Below are positions 53,688 through 61,754 of a DNA stretch of 64,000 nucleotides, one piece after another. Numbering within the stretch: position 1 is the stretch's first letter; every line of letters starts with the position of its first letter. This DNA is from Prolixibacteraceae bacterium (GTDB lineage Bacteria > Bacteroidota > Bacteroidia > Bacteroidales > Prolixibacteraceae), in contig JANQHI010000052.1 of the NCBI GenBank assembly GCA_028282705.1, positions 172,375 through 236,374 on the forward strand, in the 5' to 3' direction. Position numbers and translations under genes: made by a program. The notes below the pieces were generated by a model that saw only the letters and a program-made list of their open reading frames with translations, did no database searches and was not told the DNA's origin.

Positions 53688-53718
53688 TTTGATTATGCCC
53701 TGGCAATAGTTATATTTG
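53688..53718 (+). promoter_or_regulatory. Bacteroidota consensus promoter for the amidohydrolase gene
   Basis: TTTG (53688-53691), a 19-base spacer and TATATTTG (53711-53718) match the primary sigma consensus (TTTG, N19, TAnnTTTG). The start codon is 23 bases downstream. Confidence 0.8.
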
Positions 53719-53741
53719 TTTGGCTTCAAAAAGTTTCTATT

Positions 53742-55373
53742 ATGAAAAACATTTCATTTTCAATTTTAATCCTGTCCATGTTTATGGTTTCTTGCACACA
53801 GAAAGAAAATGTTGATTTGATAATTACAAATGCAACTATTTATACAGTTGACAATAAGTTTAGCAAGGCTGAAAGTTTTGCTGTTGCTGAAGGGAAAATA
53901 AAAGCAGTGGGTAATGAAAAAGATATCCTTTCAAAATATACCTCTAACAACATGGTAGACGCAAAGGGTAATTGGGTTTACCCAGGTTTTAATGATGCCC
54001 ATTGCCATTTTAATGGCTATGGGATGAACCTGTTGCAATATGCTGACTTGAGGGGAACAGAAAACCCAGAGCAGGTTTATGAAACCTTAAAAAAGCACCA
54101 TAAAGAGTTTGGAGGAGAATGGATACTTGGCAGGAGTTGGGATCAAAATGATTGGGAGGTAAAAGAATTTCCTGATAAAGAAAAATTAGATAAGTTGTTT
54201 CCAGATAACCCTGTTTACCTTGTCAGGGTAGATGGGCATGCAGGATGGTGCAATTCCAAAGCACTGGAAATTGCTGGTATTGATGCTACTACAAAAATTT
54301 CAGGGGGAGATGTTTTGATAAAGAATGGGAAACCAACAGGGGTGTTGATTGACAATGCAATGGGCTTGGTTACCAAATACATTCCTGGTCCTGATAAAGG
54401 GCAGCAGGAAAAAGGGCTTTTGGCAGCCCAAAAAAACTGTTTTGCTGTGGGCTTAACATCTGTTACTGACTGTGGTGTTGGGAAAAAAACAGTTTTATTG
54501 ATGGATGGCCTGCACAAGGAAGGCAAATTAAAAATGAGGGTAAATGCCATGCTCAGCCCAAGCAAAGAAAATTTTGAACACTTTGTAAAAAAGGGGGTGT
54601 ATAAAACAGGGAGGCTAATGGTGAGTACCATCAAGCTTTTTGCTGATGGGGCTTTGGGCTCCAGGGGGGCATTGATGCTGGAGGATTATTCTGATGACCC
54701 GGGGAATAAAGGGCTGCAAATAAACAGCCAGGGATATTATGATGAAATATGCCAATTGGCTATAGCCAATAATTACATTGTAGCTACCCATTGTATTGGT
54801 GATGGTGGCAACAGGCTAATGTTGGATACTTATGGGAAGTTCTTAAAGGGGAAAAATGACAGGAGGTGGAGGATTGAGCATGCCCAGGTTGTCCACCCTG
54901 ATGATTTTGCCAAGTTTGCCAGCTTTTCTATTGTACCATCCATCCAGGCAACCCACTGTACTTCTGACATGTACTGGGCTGCAGACAGGGTAGGGGAAAA
55001 AAGGATAAAAGGGGCATATGCCTACCAGACATTACTCAACCAGCTGGGATGGCTGGCCAATGGCACTGATTTTCCGGTAGAGGAAATAGACCCATTGTTA
55101 ACTTTTTATGCCTCTGTTTTTAGGGTTGATGCCAAAGGCTGGCCTGAAGGTGGATGGCAAAAAGAAGAGGCACTGACCAGGGAGCAAACCTTAAGGTCAA
55201 TGACCATATGGGGGGCTAAAGCATCATTTGAAGAAAATGAAAAAGGTAGCATTGAACCAGGCAAATGGGCTGATTTTGTAATCCTGGATACTGACCTGAT
55301 AGAAGCAAACCCAGGTGAAGTACTAAATGCAAAAGTACTCAGCACCTGGGTAGCAGGGGAAAAGGTGTTTTAA
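53742..55373 (+). CDS. Amidohydrolase-family lipoprotein (YtcJ-like)
   Basis: Encodes 543 residues. Lipoprotein signal with C18 in LSMFMVSCTQ, then an amidohydrolase-3 TIM barrel: GFNDAHCHFNGYG metal motif near 82, KLFADGALGSRGALM, VATHCIGDGGNR, RIEHAQVV and NGTDFPVEEIDPL. It hydrolyses an amide or similar bond in an exported substrate; the YtcJ/DUF group has few characterised members, so the substrate is unknown. Single gene with a strong promoter and a weak downstream hairpin. Confidence 0.88.
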   Translation: MKNISFSILILSMFMVSCTQKENVDLIITNATIYTVDNKFSKAESFAVAEGKIKAVGNEKDILSKYTSNNMVDAKGNWVYPGFNDAHCHFNGYGMNLLQYADLRGTENPEQVYETLKKHHKEFGGEWILGRSWDQNDWEVKEFPDKEKLDKLFPDNPVYLVRVDGHAGWCNSKALEIAGIDATTKISGGDVLIKNGKPTGVLIDNAMGLVTKYIPGPDKGQQEKGLLAAQKNCFAVGLTSVTDCGVGKKTVLLMDGLHKEGKLKMRVNAMLSPSKENFEHFVKKGVYKTGRLMVSTIKLFADGALGSRGALMLEDYSDDPGNKGLQINSQGYYDEICQLAIANNYIVATHCIGDGGNRLMLDTYGKFLKGKNDRRWRIEHAQVVHPDDFAKFASFSIVPSIQATHCTSDMYWAADRVGEKRIKGAYAYQTLLNQLGWLANGTDFPVEEIDPLLTFYASVFRVDAKGWPEGGWQKEEALTREQTLRSMTIWGAKASFEENEKGSIEPGKWADFVILDTDLIEANPGEVLNAKVLSTWVAGEKVF

Positions 55374-55374
55374 G

Positions 55375-55407
55375 CCCCTTCCCTAGGAGGGGAGAAATGA
55401 TTTTTTT
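55375..55407 (+). terminator. Weak terminator-like hairpin after the amidohydrolase gene
   Basis: CCCCT and AGGGG with an inner CC/GG (55375-55392) form a short imperfect stem; a T7 run follows only 8 bases later (55401-55407). It may slow or stop both converging transcripts. Confidence 0.35.
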
Positions 55408-55408
55408 A

Positions 55409-56590
55409 TTATTTGAATTGTTTTTTTACATAGGAGGAAACCAACCCTACCCTTTTATTTTCAGGTGTATTTTCCTGTACTTTCTTTAAAATTTCTTCAG
55501 CTTCTTGTTTTTTTCCTGCACGATAAAGTATGGCTGCTTTTACATCCAGGTATGAAATTTTATTTTCCTTGTCAAGTTCTATGGCTTTATCCATTAACTT
55601 AGCAGCTTCATTAAATACATGCTCGTTTATACCTTCAGAATAGGATACCCATGAGGCAACACTTTTAAATATGGATACATCTTTGGGGCCATATTTATGG
55701 GCATATTTAATGGCAAGGATAAAACCTTCATTAACTTTTTTCTCCAGGCTAATTTTGAAGGTATATTCCATATAATCAGCCAATTGGTTGTAACCAACAC
55801 CCATTTTTTCTTTTAAGTAGGTACATGCTTTCTTATATTCCTTATCATTGCCAGAGTGTTTCAACAGACTCAATTCCCGGGCTTTATATCTGAATATTAG
55901 ATCATAGAATTTGCCTTCCAATATTTTATCATATTCAGCTTCATTGGCAAAAATAAAATCCATAGCCCTGGTATTAACTTCAGCATAGTCTATTAAAAAA
56001 TAGAACCCTTCTATGTTTAGAAAATCCTGTTCAGGGGTTTCATCCACATGTAAATCAAAAACTTTTTTCCATTTAGGATTTTCTTGGCGCTTTAAACTCA
56101 GCAGGTATGCTTTTATAAATTCTGGTGAACGCTCACCAGATTCATAACGCCTGTCCATACCATACTGGTTTTTTTCTGAGTCAATGGCTGTCTTGCCCAA
56201 ATCAGCAATGTCTTTATGGCTGTTGTTTTTACTTATTCCAACTTTTTTATGAATAAGCTCACCTTTAGAATTTATGAACACAAGGGTAGGAAAAGTTTTA
56301 GCCTCATATTTTTTACTGAGTTTAATGCCTTCTCCTTTTTCAGCATCAATTTTCACATTTATAAAATGGGTATTGTAAAAATCACCAATATCTTTTTGTG
56401 TAAAAACCTCCCTGTCCAGCCTTTTACAAGGACCACACCACACTGTATAAAAATCAATAAAAACCAGTTTGTTTTCTTTCTCTGCTTTTTTAAGAGCTTC
56501 TTTAAAAGTCCCTTTTTCAAATACAATCCCCTGAGAACTTGCACAAAGTGTAACAAGTATTGCTAATATGGACAATGTTATTTTTTTCAT
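55409..56590 (-). CDS. Thioredoxin-fold protein with C-terminal helical repeats
   Basis: Encodes 393 residues. Signal peptide (about 1-20, LSILAILVTLCASSQG), a thioredoxin domain with the redox site VWCGPCKRL near 50-54 and the KTFPTLVFIN cis-proline region, then about 250 residues of helical, TPR-like sequence. It probably handles periplasmic disulfides or serves as a redox chaperone. It is 20 bases downstream of the M16 peptidase on the same strand, so probably co-transcribed. Confidence 0.85.
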   Translation of the reverse strand: MKKITLSILAILVTLCASSQGIVFEKGTFKEALKKAEKENKLVFIDFYTVWCGPCKRLDREVFTQKDIGDFYNTHFINVKIDAEKGEGIKLSKKYEAKTFPTLVFINSKGELIHKKVGISKNNSHKDIADLGKTAIDSEKNQYGMDRRYESGERSPEFIKAYLLSLKRQENPKWKKVFDLHVDETPEQDFLNIEGFYFLIDYAEVNTRAMDFIFANEAEYDKILEGKFYDLIFRYKARELSLLKHSGNDKEYKKACTYLKEKMGVGYNQLADYMEYTFKISLEKKVNEGFILAIKYAHKYGPKDVSIFKSVASWVSYSEGINEHVFNEAAKLMDKAIELDKENKISYLDVKAAILYRAGKKQEAEEILKKVQENTPENKRVGLVSSYVKKQFK

Positions 56591-56609
56591 CTTTTATTGA
56601 TTGGATTAA

Positions 56610-59414
56610 TTATTTATCTGTCATGATAACTTCAACTTTCACTGCATCTTTAAAGTATTTCCTGGCCATTTTTATTACTGATTGTGGGGTTATGGAAGCA
56701 ACAAGGGCACTATAATCATCATAGGTTAACCTGGTTCTGCCATCATAAGTGTAATAGTAAAGCATGCTATGCCAGTAATTAAGGGTGTTAATTTGTTCTT
56801 TTTCTGATTTGATAAATGAGTTTTTGACTTTTTCCAGGTCTTCTTCAGAAACATTGCCTTTTATGAGTTGTTGGATTTCCTCTAAGGCAATCTTTTTTAG
56901 CTTAACAGTATTTGCAGGCTCACAATCAAATTGTATGATGAGTTGGATTTCTTCATTAGGGTGTTTGATTATTTTGGTATAGGCATTAACAAAATAACTG
57001 CCTCCTTCCTTTTCGCGAATCTCTTCTAAATACTTTTTTTTCAGCAACCTGGCTATGATCCTTGCATACAGGTTATTTTCAGTATTAAAAGAATAATTTT
57101 TATTATGGAGGTTAATGTATACGGTAGATTTATTGGTTTCAAGTTCCCTTTTAAAGTACTTATTAATTTCTTTTTCAGGTGAATGTATACCATGGTCTGT
57201 GTACTTTTCTTTTTCACTTATAATAGTAGGTATGGAAGCAATGTATCTTTCAATTAAATATTCAAGTTTTTCTGCCTCAAAATCGCCACTGAATGAAAAA
57301 ACAAAATCTGCAGCATTGGAAAAACGGTCAAGGTAAACATTTTTCACCCCTTCATAACTTACTGTGTTAAACAACTCATCACCCCACGTTAGGCTTCTTG
57401 GGTGGTAGCCAGCCATTATCAAAGAGACTGAATCTTGAAATGCCTTTCCAACATTGTTCTTCATATTCTCAAGGTTCTCCTTGATTTTTTGGTGAATACT
57501 TTGATAGTCATCTTTATTAAACCTTGGGTTTGTAAAACGCAGGTGGATCAGTTGGAACATAGTTTCAAGGTCTTTGGGGTTAGCACGACCATATACCCCT
57601 TCAGCAAGGTCGTCCATATAAAAACTGCTTGAAACCACTTTCCCTGTGAGTTTTTTATTCAGGTCAGTACTTGAGAAATCCCCAAGGCCATATCCTCTAA
57701 CAAAATCAGAAAGCACAAAAGCATTGCCCAGGTTTTCTTCAGAAACCAATGACCTTCCTCCCCAGGAGTGGACATTACAAATAATTGTTCCTTTTTCAAG
57801 AGCAGAGGGCCTATACAGCACTTTTATACCATTACTTAGTTCTAGCTCTGTTGCTTCTAATTGCCCAGCATTTATTTGTTTCCTGGTAATAATTTTCCCT
57901 GCTATAGGCTCTTTTTCAATCAAAGGCTTATCAACAAATGAATCAACATAGGGCTCTAGTTCAGCACTTTTTACTTCATCAATTACAGCCAAAATTTCTT
58001 CTTTTGAAGGATAAGTTAAACCTTCTTTTTCGGGACCAGAAGCAACTATTACCAAGTTTTCGTCAGACAGGAAATTTTGGGCAAGGGCGTTAACCATATT
58101 TATTGTTACCGTGGGCAAAAACTCTTTGGCAAAATCCAGCTTATATTTTATGCCAGGGATGGGGTATTCATTTAAAAAGTGCATTTTATACTCAATGGCA
58201 TACATGACATTTTGTTTCTTATCTCGTTTTGCATAGCTGTCTTCCAATTCAGAGACCATATTGTTTACAGCCCTTTCCAGCTCACCCTGTGTAAAGCCAA
58301 AATCACGTACTTTTTCAACCACAGTTGTAATGGCATGGACAGCTTGTTCCCACCCATTTTCACTATGGGCAGCAAAAAAAACTGCTAAATCTTTTTTGGG
58401 TATAAAATTGGATATCCTTGCATCAGCATACATAAATGGGGGGTTGGGCTGTTCTAAAACTTCTTTTATGCGTGCTTCAACCATCCTATTAAAAAGGTTT
58501 TTGATATGCCTGTGTTTGAGATATTCCACATCCTTTTTATCAGGAAAAGAAGGGATTTTATACATAAAAGAGATCATGTTATTGCTGGCTTCTTTGTCAC
58601 TGGCTATGGCATACAAAGGCTCCTTGTTGTTTGGGATATCATAATCTTTCCTTTCTTTGGCATTTGGGACAGGGGGAATTTTAGAGAACAATTCTTTTAC
58701 TTTTTTCTCTGTTTCATCTACATCAATATCCCCAACAATTATAACGGCCTGTAAATCTGACCTGTACCATTCATGATAAAAATCGCGTAAAGTTTGATAA
58801 TCAAAATTTTTAATTACATCTAAATCACCAATAACATCACGTTTTGCATACTTACTGCCATGGTACAATGCTTTGTCTCTTTTAGCGTTCATCCTGAATT
58901 GGGAGTTGCGCCTGGTGCGCCATTCTTCAATAATAACACCCCTTTCAGCATCAATTTCCTCATCAGTTAGCAGCAATCCATTAGACCAATCATATAATAT
59001 CAGCAGGCATGAATCTATAAGCCCTTCCTTGTTTGTGGGAACACGCAGGATATTATAAACAGTTTCATCTTGTGAAGTATAGGCGTTAATATTGGCACCA
59101 AATTCGACCCCGTGCTTTTCTAAATATTCGATAATTCCTTTTCCTTTAAAATTTTCAGTTCCATTAAAGGCCATATGCTCTAAAAAATGAGCCAGGCCAT
59201 TTTGATCATCATTTTCAAGGATTGCCCCCACATTTTGCGCAAAGTAAAAACTTACCCTCTCTTTGGGTTCTTCATTATGGCGTATATAATAGGTCATCCC
59301 ATTTTTGAGCTTACCATATCTTAAGGCTGGCTCCAATGGAATTTCTTCTTTCCCAATGACTTGTAGGTTGAATAAACTAATTGCTATAATTAATAACATG
59401 AATGCTTTTACCAT
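56610..59414 (-). CDS. M16 family metallopeptidase (insulinase/pitrilysin-like)
   Basis: Encodes 934 residues with a signal peptide. The zinc site is inverted, HFLEHMAFNG (HxxEH), with the downstream glutamate in DETVYN...ERGVIIEEWR. Two full M16 halves are present: the active N-terminal half and a catalytically inactive C-terminal half, as in single-chain pitrilysins. It degrades peptides in the periplasm or at the outer membrane. It leads a two-gene operon with the thioredoxin-fold protein. Confidence 0.93.
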   Translation of the reverse strand: MVKAFMLLIIAISLFNLQVIGKEEIPLEPALRYGKLKNGMTYYIRHNEEPKERVSFYFAQNVGAILENDDQNGLAHFLEHMAFNGTENFKGKGIIEYLEKHGVEFGANINAYTSQDETVYNILRVPTNKEGLIDSCLLILYDWSNGLLLTDEEIDAERGVIIEEWRTRRNSQFRMNAKRDKALYHGSKYAKRDVIGDLDVIKNFDYQTLRDFYHEWYRSDLQAVIIVGDIDVDETEKKVKELFSKIPPVPNAKERKDYDIPNNKEPLYAIASDKEASNNMISFMYKIPSFPDKKDVEYLKHRHIKNLFNRMVEARIKEVLEQPNPPFMYADARISNFIPKKDLAVFFAAHSENGWEQAVHAITTVVEKVRDFGFTQGELERAVNNMVSELEDSYAKRDKKQNVMYAIEYKMHFLNEYPIPGIKYKLDFAKEFLPTVTINMVNALAQNFLSDENLVIVASGPEKEGLTYPSKEEILAVIDEVKSAELEPYVDSFVDKPLIEKEPIAGKIITRKQINAGQLEATELELSNGIKVLYRPSALEKGTIICNVHSWGGRSLVSEENLGNAFVLSDFVRGYGLGDFSSTDLNKKLTGKVVSSSFYMDDLAEGVYGRANPKDLETMFQLIHLRFTNPRFNKDDYQSIHQKIKENLENMKNNVGKAFQDSVSLIMAGYHPRSLTWGDELFNTVSYEGVKNVYLDRFSNAADFVFSFSGDFEAEKLEYLIERYIASIPTIISEKEKYTDHGIHSPEKEINKYFKRELETNKSTVYINLHNKNYSFNTENNLYARIIARLLKKKYLEEIREKEGGSYFVNAYTKIIKHPNEEIQLIIQFDCEPANTVKLKKIALEEIQQLIKGNVSEEDLEKVKNSFIKSEKEQINTLNYWHSMLYYYTYDGRTRLTYDDYSALVASITPQSVIKMARKYFKDAVKVEVIMTDK

Positions 59415-59651
59415 GATTTTCTAGTTTAATTTTGTATTTGAATTATTTCTATTATCAAATTTATGACACGGCCTAAATGAAAAAGGGTGTCGGATAATTT
59501 GTAATATTGTAAAAGTTATAAAGTCATGTAAGAAGCAAGATGATTTAATTTTTCCAGGGATTAACACCCTCCTGAACGCCTTTTATGGAAGGTTGATGCC
59601 AGGAGCATAATAAACTTTTTTTAGCTTTGCATAAACGTCTTTAGTTTTATA

Positions 59652-60230
59652 ATGCGCAACGTTGAGAAAAACGCACTTGATTTATTAAAGCAAGGAGATA
59701 AAAAAGGGTTAAAAGAAATTTTCGACCTTCTTTATACCCCCATGTGCTTATATTCTCAAAAATTTGTAGGCAGTATTGCTATTGCAGAAGATATTGTACA
59801 GGATGTTTTTATTTCATTTTGGGAGAATAAAAATTACCTAAAAGTAAAAAGTAACATAAGTTCTTATCTGAACCAAACAGTAAAAAACAGGAGCCTTAAC
59901 TACATCCGTGACAATAAACTTAGGACAAGTGAATGGCTTGAAGAATACGAAAACATTTATACAGAAATACCAGAACAAGATAATTTTCAGGAAGAAATCC
60001 TGAAAAAAGTCAACCAGGCTATTGAAGAACTACCCACAGGCAGCAGGAAAATTTTTAAATCAATTGTAATGGATGGCCTGAGTTATAAAGCTGCAGCTGA
60101 TTTTCATAATATTTCAATAAATACTGTTAAATCGCAATTAAGAAGGGCAACAAAAATACTTTCAAAGAAGTTGGATAGTTTGAGTTTTGTCATTCTAATG
60201 GAATTGCTTTTTTCTATTTTTTCAAAATAA
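59652..60230 (+). CDS. ECF RNA polymerase sigma factor, FecI-like
   Basis: Encodes 192 residues: region 2 (KEIFDLLYTPMCLYSQKFV, then AEDIVQDVFISFWENK) and region 4 (LSYKAAADFHNISINTVKSQL). It belongs to the Bacteroidota ECF group with a downstream FecR and SusC receptor. A perfect -7 box TAGCTTTG lies at 59622-59629, 22 bases before the ATG, though no TTG stands at the usual distance. It is the first gene of the sigma-fecR-susC module. Confidence 0.9.
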   Translation: MRNVEKNALDLLKQGDKKGLKEIFDLLYTPMCLYSQKFVGSIAIAEDIVQDVFISFWENKNYLKVKSNISSYLNQTVKNRSLNYIRDNKLRTSEWLEEYENIYTEIPEQDNFQEEILKKVNQAIEELPTGSRKIFKSIVMDGLSYKAAADFHNISINTVKSQLRRATKILSKKLDSLSFVILMELLFSIFSK

Positions 60231-60269
60231 ATTCTTGTTTTTACACCCTATTGGAAAAAATTGGTGTCG

Positions 60270-60369
60270 TTTAATTAGAAGGGCTTAAATGGCAATGTAT
60301 CAAACAAGTTATTGCAAAATGTCTGTTCAATTTATAACTTTAACAATATCATTTAAGCCCTCAATTAAA
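60270..60369. repeat. Long inverted repeat enclosing the fecR promoter
   Basis: Arms 60270-60291 (TTTAATTAGAAGGGCTTAAATG) and 60350-60369 are complementary except for two extra bases in the left arm; the core GGGCTTAAATG/CATTTAAGCCC is perfect over 11 bp. The 58-base loop holds the -33 and -7 boxes of the fecR promoter. It may be an operator or an RNA structure that controls read-through from the sigma gene. Confidence 0.65.
60312..60342 (+). promoter_or_regulatory. Promoter in front of fecR
   Basis: TTG (60312-60314), a 20-base spacer, then TAACTTTA (60335-60342), one base off TAnnTTTG. The GTG of fecR is 43 bases downstream. Confidence 0.45.
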
Positions 60370-60385
60370 TAACTAAAAAATAGTC

Positions 60386-61573
60386 GTGGAAAAAGGACAT
60401 CATAACCATATACTGATATTAGTAATTGAACAATTCAATAATACTATCTCTGCTGCTGATAATGCAATTTTAGAAAATTGGGTATCAGAATCACAAGAAA
60501 ATAAACAAACATACCAGAAATATATTAAGGCTCTGGTGCTGGCTACTGACCTGGAGTTATCAAAACAAATTGACAAAGATAAAGCCTGGTCAATCATAAA
60601 TAGCCACACAAGCCATAAAAAACCCAAGAAGCTTGGGTTTAGAAGAATGCTGAGATATGCTGCAGCCATAATACTGCCAATTATAGTTGGAGGGTTGGTA
60701 TATTATTTTATTCAGGTTAACGAAAAAAATGAGCCCATTGATGATACATATGCACAATTGGAGGCTATAAAGCCAGGAACAAAAAAAGCAGTACTTACAT
60801 TAAGCGATGGGAAAACCATCCTTCTTGAAGATAAGGTTCAAAATAAGGTTTTATTGAACAACAAAATGCTTGAAATCAAGGATTCAAGCAACATAATTGT
60901 GTACAGAAGTAAATCTCAGGACCTGGAGTTAAAAAACCATTCAGTGTATGTCCCAAAGGGGGGTGAATATAAGGTGATCTTATCTGATGGGACTAATGTG
61001 TGGTTAAATTCTGACACGAAATTTGATTTTCCTATAAAATTTGCAGGTAATGAACGAATTGTAAGCCTACAAAGTGGTGAAGCTTACTTTAAAGTGGTGG
61101 AGAATAAGTTAAGGCCATTTATTGTTAAAGCAGATGGAATGGATGTGAAGGTATTGGGTACTTCTTTTAATATCTCTGCATACGAAAATGATGGGCAAAT
61201 CACAACAACATTAATTGAAGGGCAGGTAAAAGTAATAAGCCCTTCAGAGGAAATGGTGTTGAATCCTGGCTATCAATCCCAATTTTCACCAGATGGGCTG
61301 GTTTTGAAAAAGGTAGACCCCGAATTATATATCCAATGGAAAGAAGGGGTATTCAGGTTTGAGAACATTTCTCTTTACGACCTTACGAAAAGGCTTGGCA
61401 GGTGGTATAGTGTTGATTTCTTTTTTGATGAAGATTTTCTAAAAGAAATTAAGTTTAATGGTGCTGTAAGGAAAGATAAGCCTTTGAGTTCGATTTTAAC
61501 CATTTTGAAAGAAACAAATCATATAGCCTATGACGTAAATGGTGGTACAATTGTAATTAAAGAAAATAATTAA
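60386..61573 (+). CDS. FecR-type anti-sigma factor
   Basis: Encodes 395 residues from a GTG. Cytoplasmic N-terminal region (1-85), transmembrane helix at about 90-109 (YAAAIILPIIVGGLVYYF), periplasmic FecR domain (LSDGTNVWLNSDTKFDFP, SGEAYFKV, VLGTSFNISAY) and C-terminal DUF4974 from about 325 (FRFENISLYDLTKRLGRWY). It holds the upstream sigma factor and is released by the STN domain of the SusC receptor encoded downstream, giving substrate-induced expression. Confidence 0.92.
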   Translation: MEKGHHNHILILVIEQFNNTISAADNAILENWVSESQENKQTYQKYIKALVLATDLELSKQIDKDKAWSIINSHTSHKKPKKLGFRRMLRYAAAIILPIIVGGLVYYFIQVNEKNEPIDDTYAQLEAIKPGTKKAVLTLSDGKTILLEDKVQNKVLLNNKMLEIKDSSNIIVYRSKSQDLELKNHSVYVPKGGEYKVILSDGTNVWLNSDTKFDFPIKFAGNERIVSLQSGEAYFKVVENKLRPFIVKADGMDVKVLGTSFNISAYENDGQITTTLIEGQVKVISPSEEMVLNPGYQSQFSPDGLVLKKVDPELYIQWKEGVFRFENISLYDLTKRLGRWYSVDFFFDEDFLKEIKFNGAVRKDKPLSSILTILKETNHIAYDVNGGTIVIKENN

Positions 61574-61581
61574 GAAACACA

Positions 61582-61615
61582 GAGGCTGTTTAAAAAATAA
61601 AATTTAAACAGCCTC
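61582..61615 (+). terminator. Hairpin after fecR
   Basis: GAGGCTGTTTAAA and its exact complement flank an 8-base A-rich loop, 8 bases after the fecR stop. No long U-tract follows; it resembles a processing or partial terminator that separates fecR from susC expression. Confidence 0.65.
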
Positions 61616-61647
61616 TTAGTATGTGAGCTCAGTTATTGTCTGATAAA

Positions 61648-61679
61648 AAACCGATCCTGATTAGCGGCAGGACCGGTTT
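61648..61679 (+). terminator. Second hairpin in the susC leader
   Basis: AAACCGATCCTG pairs with CAGGACCGGTTT (one mismatch) around an 8-base loop, followed by TGGTTTAATTTTAATT. It is the better terminator of the two and lies 75 bases before the susC start. Confidence 0.6.
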
Positions 61680-61754
61680 GGTTTAATTTTAATTAATGCC
61701 AGGAGACTTGACGGATTCAAGGCATTAAAAAGTATAAACTGTAAACACAAATTT

